Below the pieces are notes generated by a model. That model ran no database searches and was not told the origin of the DNA. It saw only the letters and a program-made list of their open reading frames with translations. Of a stretch of DNA of 64,000 bases, positions 28,321-38,561 are shown piece after piece (position 1 is the stretch's first letter; each line of letters starts with the position of its first letter). Source of the stretch: Gardnerella vaginalis 1500E (GTDB lineage Bacteria; Actinomycetota; Actinomycetes; Actinomycetales; Bifidobacteriaceae); assembly GCF_000263595.1 (NCBI RefSeq), contig NZ_ADES01000014.1, positions 186,001 to 250,000 on the forward strand, written 5' to 3'. The position numbers and the translations under genes are program-made.

Positions 28321-28737
28321 TGCAACGAGTTTTTATTTGCGATATTCTTGCGTTTCGTCTATGAGTTTTGTGACTGATTTAGTTTTTTGTTTTTGACGAG
28401 GCTAGAAAATTTGTGTTTGCGCAAGCCCCGTCCTTCGTCGCTTTAACTGTTAAAGTATTTTGCCGTGTTCGCCTATCTTTTAACAATGTCGCTTCCTCAG
28501 TCCTCTTTTATTGCTGAACACAATTTTTCCAGCCTCTCAACACACTAAACGACAACACAAAACTCATAGACTCGTGCAAAAAGTTACGCAAAGTGCGTGG
28601 TTTACTAAGTGCAACTAAAGTCGCGCAATTAAGCTGCGGGTGAGTGCAACTACCTACTTCATTGTTTTCTCAGTGCGAAAAATCTCAAATCTCACCACAC
28701 GAATATTTGCAAGACAATCCGCGAAATATATAAATAA
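28321..28737. repeat. Dispersed structured element, copy B
   Basis: This non-coding stretch between rpiA and the bS22 gene holds a long imperfect hairpin. The outer arms are perfect over 16 bp (GTCTATGAGTTTTGTG, 28357-28372, and its complement at 28556-28571). The inner arms pair at 18 of 20 positions (GAGGCTAGAAAATTTGTGTT, 28398-28417, with 28517-28536). The core (28418-28516) aligns with copy A through CCGTCCTTCG, CTGTTAAAG, GTGTTCGCCT and CTCAGTCCTCTTTTA. A 38-bp tail (28669-28706) is identical to that of copy A. Confidence 0.85.
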
Positions 28738-28768
28738 ATAAAAAAGCGCCGGGAAAAACCGACGCTTT
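28738..28768 (-). terminator. bS22 terminator
   Basis: On the minus strand a 10-bp stem (AAAGCGTCGG with CCGGCGCTTT) is followed by TTTTTT, just past the bS22 stop. Confidence 0.85.
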
Positions 28769-28823
28769 ATAAAAAGTATTTACGTGCCTAAACGTTCAGA
28801 CACGCATCAACGCATAAGCATAA

Positions 28824-28913
28824 TTACTTGCGCTGGTGACGAGTCTTACGCAGCAGTTTGCGGTGCTTCTTCTTGCTCATCCGCTTGCGGCGCTTCTTGA
28901 TGACAGAACCCAT
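28824..28913 (-). CDS. Small ribosomal subunit protein bS22 (AURKAIP1/COX24 domain)
   Basis: A 29-residue, almost wholly basic protein, MGSVIKKRRKRMSKKKHRK then LLRKTRHQRK. It matches the conserved actinobacterial AURKAIP1/COX24 peptide that has been found in mycobacterial 30S subunits as bS22. A perfect GGAGG lies eight bases before the ATG, and a terminator follows. Monocistronic. Very short but unmistakable. Confidence 0.95.
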   Translation of the reverse strand: MGSVIKKRRKRMSKKKHRKLLRKTRHQRK

Positions 28914-29017
28914 CTGAAGCCTCCATTCCTATGTAAAGTGTGCAACTTGCCTAATGTTACACCGTTTTGACGACTTTGGACAGTCCCGTCACAAAGAACA
29001 GTGCTTTTTGAAGAAAT

Positions 29018-29629
29018 TTACATTGGGAAGCTGTGGTAAAAACGCTCTACAGACTGCTTCGAACCAGTTACTTCAAAAACAGCAGTGTCGTTTTGCCATA
29101 ATGCGCTCGCCTGAGTTTTATCATTCTCATCAACGCGAAGCACGTAGCTGCCAACCGTTTTACCAGCAACTTGAATCTTACCGCTTGCAACGTCTGAACC
29201 CTTAAGACCGTCGAGCAATGCTTCGTATTGCTTATTTGCAGAATCACGATTCGACCATTGCGCAACAGTCAGCGAAACCTCACCATCGCTCTGACCTGTT
29301 GAATACTTTACGCTATATTCTTCCAAAGGCGACGATTCAGTCCAAGTTGCGCTAGGAATTGCGTCAACTCGCGCAAAATCAAGAACACTATCCGGCATAG
29401 ACTTCAACAAAGCTGTTGAAGAAACCGGCAAAGTTTTAGCCGGTATAGATGGTGTTTTTTGCACAGCAACATGATTTTTATTTGCAGAATTATCGTGATT
29501 AAGCGCCCAACCTGGCCACACGAAAGCTGAAAGAAACGCTAAAATAACCACTACTGCTGCAGACGTAACTACAACTAATAATTTGCGATGTGTTGATCCA
29601 TTAGCATTTGAAACATTCATATCCGACAT
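29018..29629 (-). CDS. Single-pass membrane protein of unknown function
   Basis: 203 residues: a short cytoplasmic N-terminus, one membrane helix (about 17-38) and an exterior domain of about 160 residues with alternating hydrophobic strands (EVSLTVAQWSN, VGSYVLRVDEN, TAVFEVTGS). No known motif and no lipobox. GATAAT lies six bases before the ATG, so a leaderless mRNA is likely. An alternative ATG lies three codons in. Divergent from radA. Confidence 0.8.
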   Translation of the reverse strand: MSDMNVSNANGSTHRKLLVVVTSAAVVVILAFLSAFVWPGWALNHDNSANKNHVAVQKTPSIPAKTLPVSSTALLKSMPDSVLDFARVDAIPSATWTESSPLEEYSVKYSTGQSDGEVSLTVAQWSNRDSANKQYEALLDGLKGSDVASGKIQVAGKTVGSYVLRVDENDKTQASALWQNDTAVFEVTGSKQSVERFYHSFPM

Positions 29630-29635
29630 ACTTGC

Positions 29636-29641
29636 ATTATC
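29636..29641 (-). promoter_or_regulatory. -10 element of the membrane-protein gene
   Basis: GATAAT on the minus strand, exactly six bases before the ATG at 29629, without a ribosome binding site. The geometry equals that of the DeoR-type gene. Confidence 0.45.
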
Positions 29642-29737
29642 TCACAGCATGATGACGCGTAAGTCTGCAACACTGCTTTTTTGGGGCTTCATAAAGCACA
29701 GCGCGTCATTGTCTCTAAAGACATATAGCGTCTAAAT

Positions 29738-31243
29738 ATGGCTAGTAAATCTCCCCTGCACTATTTATGCTCCGAATGCGGCTGGAGCGGGTCAAAATGG
29801 TATGGACGCTGCCCAGAATGCGGAGAATGGGGCACAGTAAACGAGTTTAAAGAAGCGCGCGTTAGCGGACTTTCAAAAACTACTCGCACCTCTAGGATGA
29901 CGCGCTCTGGAAATGCTAGAAATACGGCAGCAAACGCAGGATACCTGTCAGCGAACTCAGCAAAAACAGCAAACTTTGCAAACGCAACAAACGCATCAAT
30001 ATCAGCTCAACCTATGAGCGAAATTGAAGCCGACGATGCACTTCGTATTCACACAGGCTTTGGCGAATTTGATCGCGTTTTAGGCGGCGGTCTTGTGCCT
30101 GGTTCAGTAACTCTTATTGCAGGTGAGCCTGGAATCGGAAAATCAACTCTTCTTTTAGAAGCTGCGTCAAATATTGCAAAACAGGCGAAATTAAATGGAA
30201 ATCCTCCTGTTTTATACATTTCCGGCGAAGAATCAGCCGCCCAAGTAAAGTTGCGCGCATCTAGAATTAACGCTGTAAACGACTACTTGCTTCTTGCAAC
30301 AACCGGAGACTTAGACACTGTTCTTGATCTTATTGAAGCACACAGGCCAACGCTTGCTATTGTTGATTCTGCTCAAACAATTGTTGCCCGAGACGTTGAA
30401 GGCATTACCGGCGGCTCCACTCAGGTGCGCGAAGTTGCGAGCGCTCTTATTGACGTTGCTAAAACGAATAATATTCCAGTTATGCTGGTTGGTCATGTTA
30501 CTAAAGACGGCTCTATTGCAGGCCCTCGCACTCTTGAGCATTTAGTTGATACAGTTTGCCAGTTTGAGGGAGATTCGCAGACGGCTTTGCGCATGCTTAG
30601 GGCTGTTAAGAATCGTTTTGGACCAACTGACGAAGTTGGCTGCTTCGATATGAGCGGCGAAGGAATTGAGGAAGTGCCAGATCCTTCCGGACTGTTTTTG
30701 TCTTCTACAGAAAACGATAATCAAGGTAAAAATTCGCAAGATGGCGCAAACGACGGCACTTGCGTTACTTTTACGCTAGAAGGACACCGAAGCTTACCGA
30801 TTGAAATACAGGCGCTTGTAACGCAATCTGCACTACCAACACCTCGTCGCGCAGTTTCTGGGGTTGACGCAAACCGTATTGCAATGCTTACGGCTGTTTT
30901 GTATCGTCATGGAAGAGTTAATTTACTAGCAAAAGACCTGTATGTTTCTACGATTGCCGGCGCGCTTGCAAAAGAGCCTTCGTGCGATGTTGCAATTGTT
31001 GCTGCTTTGGCAAGCGCTGCCAGCGGAAAAGCCGTAGCTAAAAAAACGTGCGCAATTGGCGAAATAAGCTTAACTGGTCAAGTGCGTCCTGTTCCTAGAA
31101 TGGAGCCACGCTTGCGCGAGGCGGCCAGAATAGGATACAAGCGCGTTGTTGTGTGCCCGCTTCGAAAGAAAATTAATATTCCAGGATTGCAGATTGTTGA
31201 AGTGCGCAACGTTCGAGATGCGTTGCAAGCGCTTGGGTTGTAA
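29738..31243 (+). CDS. radA: DNA repair protein RadA
   Basis: 501 residues. RadA helps process recombination intermediates by driving branch migration. A C4 zinc finger (Cys11, 14, 25, 28) is followed by a RecA-like ATPase with Walker A GEPGIGKST (129-137), ISGEES, the RadA-specific KNRFG, and a C-terminal Lon-protease-like domain without the catalytic dyad. A Ser/Ala/Asn-rich linker (about 45-95) is longer than usual. TAGCGT lies six bases before the ATG, possibly a leaderless start. It converges with ribF, the stops being 14 bp apart. Confidence 0.97.
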   Translation: MASKSPLHYLCSECGWSGSKWYGRCPECGEWGTVNEFKEARVSGLSKTTRTSRMTRSGNARNTAANAGYLSANSAKTANFANATNASISAQPMSEIEADDALRIHTGFGEFDRVLGGGLVPGSVTLIAGEPGIGKSTLLLEAASNIAKQAKLNGNPPVLYISGEESAAQVKLRASRINAVNDYLLLATTGDLDTVLDLIEAHRPTLAIVDSAQTIVARDVEGITGGSTQVREVASALIDVAKTNNIPVMLVGHVTKDGSIAGPRTLEHLVDTVCQFEGDSQTALRMLRAVKNRFGPTDEVGCFDMSGEGIEEVPDPSGLFLSSTENDNQGKNSQDGANDGTCVTFTLEGHRSLPIEIQALVTQSALPTPRRAVSGVDANRIAMLTAVLYRHGRVNLLAKDLYVSTIAGALAKEPSCDVAIVAALASAASGKAVAKKTCAIGEISLTGQVRPVPRMEPRLREAARIGYKRVVVCPLRKKINIPGLQIVEVRNVRDALQALGL

Positions 31244-31257
31244 GACAGTAAGTAAAT

Positions 31258-32502
31258 TTAGTCTTCAGCCTCAGCGTCAGTAATTGCACGCACCTCTTCA
31301 ACATTGGCTTTAAGCATATTTTTTAGCTCATCAACAGAATCGAAAGCCTGCTGTGGGCGCAAGAAACTAGCAAACTCAATGCAAACGCGATGTCCGTACA
31401 AATCCTTCCAATCGTCGAACAATCCGTAAGCTTCAACTGTGCGCTCAGCTTCGTCCTCACCATCTTTATTAAACGTTGGCTTTGTGCCGATTGAAATCGC
31501 AGCTGGCCAACGCCATGGAGAATGTACGCCTAAATGAAGCTCATCTCGGCGCAAAACGCTAACATCCGGCACAGTGCTCTTTGTTGGGCGCATTTCATTC
31601 TTATTATCTGAATCTAAATCAACAACCCAACCAGCGTATACGCCGTCAACTGGAATATATCCTTCAATTTTTTCGCCAAGATTCACTGTTGGGAAACCAA
31701 TCTCACGACCGCGCTCATCTCCATGAACCACTGTTCCTTCAACGCGATGCGGTTGATCCAAAATTTCGCGAGCCGCCTTAACGCGCCCAGTTGCAAGCAT
31801 CCAACGAACATTCGTAGAGCTCCAAGCACGCACCTTCTTATTCGGCATACTCTTACTCCAAGCGCGATATTCCGCCTTATTCATGCCTTCAGCAGGATCT
31901 TCCGGCTCTCCAGAACCCTTAGGAACTTCGCGCACAATAGGATCCGGCACGCGAACATCCTCCGGACCTAAATCTTCTACCTCAATAAGCTCAAAAACAC
32001 CCGTTGCTTTAGATAATTCGCGAATCGCTTGAATATTTCCAGCCCTACGAGCACCAAGAGCAGCGTCAGAACCAAGAACCAAAGCTCTCATACCAAGCTT
32101 TCCTACGAGCTGACCTAAGAAGAAACGGTACGATTTTGCAGCAAAAGCAAGGCTGTAACGCACAATAACAACGTGATCAACATCTAGCTCAGAAAGCACG
32201 CGCAAGCGTTGACGAACGCTGGTAAGCGCATCCGAATCTTCTGGAAGATCCGTGTTGCAATCGCCAAAATCGTCGTATAAATCAGGGTTTGCATGCACTA
32301 CACTTGGGCGCGGATCGAACATAATAACAACAGAAAACGCGCCGTGACGGTGCGCAAGTTCCACAGTGCGGCGAACAACCTCACGATGCCCCTTGTGCAT
32401 ACCGTCGAACACACCAATTGTAACAACTGCTTTACGCTCTGCACTTAGCGTTGGCCAATTAATCATGCCGTTGGCATCTGGTCGAATGTCGATGACCTTC
32501 AT
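31258..32502 (-). CDS. ribF: Bifunctional riboflavin kinase / FAD synthetase
   Basis: 414 residues, against a usual 300-340. The N-terminal nucleotidyltransferase domain has GVFDGMHKGH (30-39), and the S-S-T-N-V-R signature; the C-terminal flavokinase domain has GREIGFPTVNL and the VDGVYAGWV region. It makes FMN then FAD from riboflavin. Extra hydrophilic segments occur at about 75-95 and 200-230. It is the last gene of the nusA-infB-rbfA-truB-ribF cluster, 70 bp after truB. Confidence 0.96.
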   Translation of the reverse strand: MKVIDIRPDANGMINWPTLSAERKAVVTIGVFDGMHKGHREVVRRTVELAHRHGAFSVVIMFDPRPSVVHANPDLYDDFGDCNTDLPEDSDALTSVRQRLRVLSELDVDHVVIVRYSLAFAAKSYRFFLGQLVGKLGMRALVLGSDAALGARRAGNIQAIRELSKATGVFELIEVEDLGPEDVRVPDPIVREVPKGSGEPEDPAEGMNKAEYRAWSKSMPNKKVRAWSSTNVRWMLATGRVKAAREILDQPHRVEGTVVHGDERGREIGFPTVNLGEKIEGYIPVDGVYAGWVVDLDSDNKNEMRPTKSTVPDVSVLRRDELHLGVHSPWRWPAAISIGTKPTFNKDGEDEAERTVEAYGLFDDWKDLYGHRVCIEFASFLRPQQAFDSVDELKNMLKANVEEVRAITDAEAED

Positions 32503-32572
32503 GATATCCTTACTATCCGCGTTGAAGCTTTACGTACGCAATACGTCTTGCGTAATTCCTTATTTTCAATCC

Positions 32573-33709
32573 TTAATACAGTTTACCAGTCTTCTGGCTT
32601 GCCGGAAATACCACAATTGGTTTGATTTGATTAGTTTTGCTATTTTTTGCTTGCTCAACTACAGCAACAACGTCATTTTGCGCATTGTTTGAGGATTTAA
32701 CGTAGGCTATTGCAGGATATTGTTGAGAATTTTCTTCTGATTCAAAACTAAGCCAGCGCCCAAAACGCAAGTCTCGAGCTTGAGTTTCGTCAATTTGTAG
32801 CATTGGTAAAGTATGCTCGGCTGCTTCAAACATGTTTAAGCAGGTTTTAGAAAGACAAATATCGGCGTCAAAATCTTTTTCCAGCACAGCTTTTGAACGT
32901 TTTTGTAAAACACCTTCCCTATCGGTAAATTCGCGAGTTTCCGTGCGAAGTTTAAGAACGCGAGGATCTGTTACTGAAAAATCGCCGATGCTTGTGCGTC
33001 GAAGCGAAATAAGATGCCCACCAACTCCAAGAATACGGCCTAAATCGCGCGCTAAAGCACGAATATATGTGCCACTACTGCAAGAAACAGTTGCAGTAAT
33101 ATCGCATACTTTTCTTCCGCTTTTGCCGCGCAAAATACAAGGATTAGCAACATAAAAATCGCTAATAGTTACTTCGCGAGACGGAATTTCTACAGTTTTT
33201 CCTTCGCGAGCTAAATCGTATGCTCGCTGACCGTTAATTTTAATTGCAGAAAAAGCGGTTGGAGCTTGCATAATTTTGCCAGTTAAGTTTTCTTTAATAA
33301 CTTGCTTAATGCGCTCAAAAGCTTGGTTTATGAGCTCACTATTACAAGAATCGCTTTCAAGAAGAAGCTTCAAAAGCAAATCGTCTGCAGCTTTAGTAAC
33401 AACTCCCGGACCTAATTGCAGATTGTTTTGTTGCAAAATCTCACCGTCTGCATCATCTGTAGTCGTAGACTCACCCAAGCGAATTACCGCCTCATAGGTT
33501 TTGTTGTGACCTAGCATGTAGTTAAGCAAGCGCGTTGCGTTACCAAAACCTACGATTAGCAAACCTGTTGCCATAGGATCTAGCGTTCCTGCGTGACCTA
33601 CACGTTTTGTGTGCAAAAGGTGACGAGCGCAGGCTACAACGTCGTGACTTGTAACTCCCTGCGGCTTGTCTACAAGTAAAATGCCGGAAGATGGTGTGAA
33701 TTGCGTCAT
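32573..33709 (-). CDS. truB: tRNA pseudouridine(55) synthase
   Basis: About 378 residues; converts U55 of the tRNA T-loop to pseudouridine. GHAGTLDPMATGLL contains the catalytic Asp44. KTYEAVIRLG, AFSAIKINGQRAYDLAREG and GTYIRALARDLG are family motifs. ATG 33709 was chosen; an in-frame TTG lies two codons earlier. The C-terminal part is long and ends with an extra about 40-residue hydrophilic tail. Lies 23 bp after rbfA. Confidence 0.96.
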   Translation of the reverse strand: MTQFTPSSGILLVDKPQGVTSHDVVACARHLLHTKRVGHAGTLDPMATGLLIVGFGNATRLLNYMLGHNKTYEAVIRLGESTTTDDADGEILQQNNLQLGPGVVTKAADDLLLKLLLESDSCNSELINQAFERIKQVIKENLTGKIMQAPTAFSAIKINGQRAYDLAREGKTVEIPSREVTISDFYVANPCILRGKSGRKVCDITATVSCSSGTYIRALARDLGRILGVGGHLISLRRTSIGDFSVTDPRVLKLRTETREFTDREGVLQKRSKAVLEKDFDADICLSKTCLNMFEAAEHTLPMLQIDETQARDLRFGRWLSFESEENSQQYPAIAYVKSSNNAQNDVVAVVEQAKNSKTNQIKPIVVFPASQKTGKLY

Positions 33710-33732
33710 ATGCAAATTAAGATTTTTTCGCG

Positions 33733-34257
33733 CTATTCTGCAGATTCATAAGGTTCTGAAGATTCTGCAGGTTCGTCATCTTCAAAGTCGTCATCTTCAA
33801 AATCGTCGTCAGACTCATCATCTTCATGCGGTTTCTTATACGGATCAGATTCGCCAGCATACTTAGCGTTTTCGCGCATTTTAGCTAACTCTTCGTCACG
33901 ATGACGAGCAGCAACCAAAATATCCTCAATTTCGTGCGCTTCCGTAGGCACTTCGTCGTAAACGAATTGCAATTGCGGAGTTAAACGCAAGCCAGCTTTT
34001 GCACCAACCAAGGATCGCAAACGTCCGTGAGCCTGCTGTAAAGCCTGGGCTGCACGTTGACGCTCACCCTGCTCTTTTCCAGCATGACCAAGCTGAGTCC
34101 AATAAACTTTTGCAATTTGCAAATCGTTAGTAACTCGAACTTCCGTAATAGTTACACTAGCAAGACGCTTATCGTGCAACTGCGACTCCATATTAGAGGC
34201 GATTACGCGCTGAATTAACGCTGCAATACGAGCAGCTCTAGGATTTGTTCCTGCCAT
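33733..34257 (-). CDS. rbfA: 30S ribosome-binding factor RbfA
   Basis: 174 residues; a KH-fold factor for late 30S maturation. Starts MAGTNPRAARIAALIQRV, with VTITEVRVTNDLQIAKVYW typical of the family. The ATG lies one base after the infB stop (TAA-T-ATG), so translation is probably coupled. A strongly acidic tail of about 35 residues (DDESDDDFEDDDFEDDEP) extends past the fold. Confidence 0.96.
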   Translation of the reverse strand: MAGTNPRAARIAALIQRVIASNMESQLHDKRLASVTITEVRVTNDLQIAKVYWTQLGHAGKEQGERQRAAQALQQAHGRLRSLVGAKAGLRLTPQLQFVYDEVPTEAHEIEDILVAARHRDEELAKMRENAKYAGESDPYKKPHEDDESDDDFEDDDFEDDEPAESSEPYESAE

Positions 34258-34258
34258 A

Positions 34259-37138
34259 TTACTTGCGCTCAATCTGCTTCATTTCAAAGGTTTCGATTAC
34301 GTCGCCAAGCTCAATGTCGTTGAAGCTTCCAAGGTTAATACCTGCTTCATAACCTTCGCTAACGGACTGCACGTCATCCTTAAACCTACGCAAGCTGGAG
34401 ATTTCCAGGTCGTTGACTGTAGCAACGCCGTCGCGCAAAATACGGCACTTCGTACCGCGCTTGACTTCGCCGTCTTGAACCATAACACCAGCAATATTGC
34501 CGAACTTGGAAGAACGGAAGATTTCGCGAATTTCGGAATGCGAAGTAACAACTTCTTCAAACTCCGGCTTAAGCATACCCTTCAAAGCAGCTTCAATATC
34601 TTCAATTGCCTTGTAAATAACAGAGTAGTACTTAACTTCCACGCCCTCGCGATCTGCCAAATCTGCAACCTGGCGGTTTGGACGCACGTTGAAGCCAATA
34701 ATCACAGCCTTGTCAACAGTTGCCAAGTTCACATCGTTCTGAGTAATTGCACCAACACCGCGGTGAATAACCTGGATTCCAACTTCTTCAGAAACCTCAA
34801 TCTTCATCAAGGAATCTTCCAAAGCCTCAACAGAACCGGAAGAATCACCCTTAATAACAATGTTCAGCATGTCAACTTCAGACTTAGCGAACTGTTCCTT
34901 AAGGCTTTCAAGAGACACAACCTTGCGGCGCTTAGCAAGCTGAGCTGCACGCTCTGTAGCTGCACGCTTCTCCGCAATCTGACGAGCAGAACGGTCGTCC
35001 GAAGTAACCAAGAACAGATCGCCTGCGGTTGGAACAGAAGTTAAACCAAGCACCTGAACAGGAGTGGAAGGAGCCGCGTCCTGCAAGTGGTTTCCGTTTT
35101 CGTCGAGCATAGCGCGAACACGGCCGTAAGAAGTGCCTGCAACAATAGAATCACCAACATGAAGAGTACCCTGCTGCACCAAAACAGTTGCAACAGCACC
35201 GCGACCTTTGTCGAGTCGAGCTTCAATAGTTGCGCCGCGAGCGTCCATATTTGGATTTGCTTTAGGATCAAGCTCTGCGTCTGCAGTAAGAAGCACAGCT
35301 TCAAGAAGCTTATTAACGTTCGTACCCTGCTTTGCGGAAATATCCACAAACATGGTGTCGCCGCCGTACTCTTCAGCAACCAAACCGTATTCTGTAAGCT
35401 GACCACGAACCTTGTCTGGGTTAGCGCCTTCAACATCAATCTTGTTCACAGCCACAACAATTGGCACGTGAGCCGCTTGAGCGTGGTTAATTGCTTCAAC
35501 AGTCTGAGGCATCACGCCGTCGTCTGCTGCAACAACAAGAATAGCAACGTCTGTAAGCTCAGCACCGCGAGCACGCATAGCAGTAAACGCTTCGTGACCT
35601 GGGGTATCGAGGAATGTAATCTTGCGAGGCTTACCCTCAAGATTTACAGTTACCTGATAAGCGCCAATTCGCTGCGTAATACCGCCAGCTTCGCGATCAA
35701 TAACATTCGACTTGCGTATGGTGTCGAGCAAGCGAGTTTTACCGTGATCAACGTGACCCATAACGGTAACAACAGGTGGACGAGATTGCAAATCGTCATC
35801 TTCCTGCAACTCTTCTTCATCTAAATCAATATCGAATTGCTGCAAAAGCTCTTTATCTTCTTCTTCAGCAGAAACAATATTGATATTCCAGCCGATTTCT
35901 TCACCCAAAATCTGGAATGTCGACTCATCCAAAGACTGCGTAGCAGTTGCCATTTCTCCCAAGTGGAAGAGCACAGTTACCAAAGCTGCTGGATTGACAT
36001 CAATTTTTTCTGCCAAGTCAGAAAGAGTTGCACCCTGACGCAAACGAATAGTAGCGCCATTACCAGAAGGAATGCGCACGCCGCCAATAACTGGTGCTTT
36101 AAGCTCTTCGTATTCACGACGCTTCGCTAAACGGTTCTTACGAGCCTTAGAAGACTTACCTCCCTGACGGCCGAATGCGCCTGCAGCACCAGCCCTACCG
36201 CGACCGCCGCCGCGAGATGGACCACCATTAGGAGCACCAGCAGCCGCAGCCTGGAAAGTTGCAGCTTGATTAGCATTAAAACGCGATTCTGCAGAAGGCC
36301 TGCTATTTGAAGAGCCAGAACCATTACCTGCGCCACCGCGACGCTGGCCTGACCACTGAGAACGCCCAGCTCCTTGGTTAGAGCGACCGCCGCGAGAACG
36401 ATTCCCGCCACGTTCACCGCGAGCACCATTTGCATTACCTGCTCCACCCTGGCCTGGACGACCACCGCGGCCATCTTGAGCGCCTGGACGAGACATTGGG
36501 TGAGGACGAGGAATATCTCCAGGGGTAGGAGAACGCATGCCCTGCTTACGGCTAAACGGATTATTCCCAGGACGAGGTGTTGCATTACCTGCTCCCTGAG
36601 CACCCTGATGCGGGCGCGGACGAGGAGGCATTTGCGCACGATTTTCGTGATTTTCTCGATTTTCACCACGACGCTCTGCATGCTTTGATTCGCCAGAAGA
36701 AGATGGACGAGGATTATGATTCGTGCGAGAGTGATTTGCTTCAGACTTTGGTGATGGCTTAGAAGCTGCAGAACGTTCGGATTGCTCCGAATTTTGATTG
36801 CCTGCAGAGTGCTTCTGAGATTCAGCCTGAGACTTAGCTTTTGGTGCAGAAGGTTTTGCAGACTGATTTACAGACTGATTTGCAGCTTGCTTTGAAGCTA
36901 TAGTTGAAGCTGTAGTTGAAGCAGGATTTGCCGCAGCCTTAGCAGGCTTGCTACCTGACTTACTGCCTGCTTGATTTCCTTCAGCTGCCAGCGCCGCCTG
37001 CAAACGACGCACTACTGGAGCCTCAACTGTTGAAGAAGCGGACTTAACAAATTCGCCCATGCCTTTCAAACGCTCCAACACGGTTTTACTGTCTACACCA
37101 AATTCTTTGGCCAGTTCATACACGCGCTTTTTAACCAC
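34259..37138 (-). CDS. infB: Translation initiation factor IF-2
   Basis: 959 residues. The N-terminal IF2_N motif ([20 protein letters not shown]) is followed by a long Ala/Ser/Asn/Gly/Arg-rich low-complexity region (about 55-340), then the GTPase core with [20 protein letters not shown] and NKID, and domains III-IV. It places initiator tRNA on the 30S subunit. The start is GTG (37138-37136) with AGAGGAG upstream. The 212-bp gap to nusA lacks the small ylxR gene found in many bacteria. Confidence 0.98.
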   Translation of the reverse strand: MVKKRVYELAKEFGVDSKTVLERLKGMGEFVKSASSTVEAPVVRRLQAALAAEGNQAGSKSGSKPAKAAANPASTTASTIASKQAANQSVNQSAKPSAPKAKSQAESQKHSAGNQNSEQSERSAASKPSPKSEANHSRTNHNPRPSSSGESKHAERRGENRENHENRAQMPPRPRPHQGAQGAGNATPRPGNNPFSRKQGMRSPTPGDIPRPHPMSRPGAQDGRGGRPGQGGAGNANGARGERGGNRSRGGRSNQGAGRSQWSGQRRGGAGNGSGSSNSRPSAESRFNANQAATFQAAAAGAPNGGPSRGGGRGRAGAAGAFGRQGGKSSKARKNRLAKRREYEELKAPVIGGVRIPSGNGATIRLRQGATLSDLAEKIDVNPAALVTVLFHLGEMATATQSLDESTFQILGEEIGWNINIVSAEEEDKELLQQFDIDLDEEELQEDDDLQSRPPVVTVMGHVDHGKTRLLDTIRKSNVIDREAGGITQRIGAYQVTVNLEGKPRKITFLDTPGHEAFTAMRARGAELTDVAILVVAADDGVMPQTVEAINHAQAAHVPIVVAVNKIDVEGANPDKVRGQLTEYGLVAEEYGGDTMFVDISAKQGTNVNKLLEAVLLTADAELDPKANPNMDARGATIEARLDKGRGAVATVLVQQGTLHVGDSIVAGTSYGRVRAMLDENGNHLQDAAPSTPVQVLGLTSVPTAGDLFLVTSDDRSARQIAEKRAATERAAQLAKRRKVVSLESLKEQFAKSEVDMLNIVIKGDSSGSVEALEDSLMKIEVSEEVGIQVIHRGVGAITQNDVNLATVDKAVIIGFNVRPNRQVADLADREGVEVKYYSVIYKAIEDIEAALKGMLKPEFEEVVTSHSEIREIFRSSKFGNIAGVMVQDGEVKRGTKCRILRDGVATVNDLEISSLRRFKDDVQSVSEGYEAGINLGSFNDIELGDVIETFEMKQIERK

Positions 37139-37350
37139 TCAGTGTTCTCCTCTGTCTGTGGCAGCGCTAGCGCGCGCGGCCACTTTACATTATTGCGAGC
37201 TTATTATTTATTATCGTGCGATATATCATCGTGCGACCATGATCTTGTACCTCGTCTTGTGCAGGACGATGCTACTGCCTTTTCGCCCAGATTCCAGCTT
37301 TCAGCATACTCGAAACGTTGGATTGGTGCGAGTGTCGCCACTACTAAAGA

Positions 37351-38388
37351 TTATGCGTTTTGAGCTTGAGCTGCAGCAACTTTCTTATCATGCTCTTCTT
37401 GCGACTCAATGCCAATCTTCCAACCAGTCAGCTTTGCAGCCAAACGAGCATTCTGACCTTCCTTGCCAATAGCAAGTGAAAGCTGAGCATCATGAATAAA
37501 CGCAACTGCAGTCTGACTTTTTTCGCTAACTACCTGCACCTGTGTAGCAGTTGCTGGAGAAAGCGCTGCGGCAACAAACTTTGCTGGGTCATCCGACCAA
37601 TCGACAATATCAATCTTTTCTTGACCCAAGTTTTCCATTACAGCACGAACCCTAGAACCGCCAGGACCGATCAAAGCGCCCTTTGGATTAACGCCCTCAG
37701 AGTTAGCACGTACAGCAATCTTTGTGCGAGCTCCAGCCTCTCGAGCAATCGCCATAATCGAAACAGCACCAGAAACAAGTTCTGGAACCTCACGCTCAAA
37801 AAGACGACGAACAAGCTCAGGATGCGACCTAGAAACCACAATTTCTGGTCCGCGAAGACCACGCGCAACATTAACAACATACACGCGAATACGCTCGCCA
37901 TGACGGTAACGTTCACCTGGAACCTGCTCGCGGCGAGGCAAAATCGCTTCAACATCCCCAACAGCAACATGAATATTAGTAGTATCTTTGGCGTCCTGCT
38001 GAATAATTCCATTAATCAGCTTGCCTTTTTGACCAGAAAAAGCACCAAATACGCGATCATCTTCAGCCTTACGGAAGATTTGGCTAATAACTTGACGGGC
38101 TGTTGCCGCAGCAAGACGGCCAAAATCGCGAGGAGTATCATCATACTCTTCACCCAGCGTTGGAGCCGGATACGGGTTATCTTCAGTAGGCTTACCAGGA
38201 ATTTCATCCCTAGCCCACACAGTGAACGAACCTGCACGTTCGTCCAATTCAACTCGCACATGCTTTGCAGGATGAGCGGTTTTCATATACGCAAGACGCA
38301 AGGCCTCGGCGAGCGCCTCGTCCAGCTCCTCGGCATTAATCCCCTGCTGTGCCGCAAGCTGATGCATTCCCGCCAAATCCAATTCCAT
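37351..38388 (-). CDS. nusA: Transcription termination/antitermination factor NusA
   Basis: About 345 residues. An N-terminal RNA-polymerase-binding domain, an S1 domain (GERIRVYVVNV region) and two KH domains (GPGGSRVRAVMENLGQEKID) are visible; it lacks the C-terminal acidic repeats of enterobacteria, as usual in actinobacteria. ATG 38388 (MELDLAGMHQLA) was chosen because AGAGGA lies nine bases upstream; an in-frame ATG at 38415 is less likely. First gene of the nusA-infB cluster. Confidence 0.97.
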   Translation of the reverse strand: MELDLAGMHQLAAQQGINAEELDEALAEALRLAYMKTAHPAKHVRVELDERAGSFTVWARDEIPGKPTEDNPYPAPTLGEEYDDTPRDFGRLAAATARQVISQIFRKAEDDRVFGAFSGQKGKLINGIIQQDAKDTTNIHVAVGDVEAILPRREQVPGERYRHGERIRVYVVNVARGLRGPEIVVSRSHPELVRRLFEREVPELVSGAVSIMAIAREAGARTKIAVRANSEGVNPKGALIGPGGSRVRAVMENLGQEKIDIVDWSDDPAKFVAAALSPATATQVQVVSEKSQTAVAFIHDAQLSLAIGKEGQNARLAAKLTGWKIGIESQEEHDKKVAAAQAQNA

Positions 38389-38561
38389 CGCGCACGTCCT
38401 CTCGTTATAACGCATTCATTTATGATTATTATTTTTTGCAACTGTTCTGCCTTCTGATATAGCTTTTATAATCAGATTTGCTTTAAGTTGCAGACAAGCC
38501 AATATCTTACTGAATTAACACAGTCGATATTGGTCACAGTCAGTGGCTATTTTAGTAGATT

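Noticed and set aside
37139-37350. Possible ylxR gene between nusA and infB
   Set aside because: The minus strand has no open frame with the R-T-C-x-x-C-R type motif; the gap seems non-coding.
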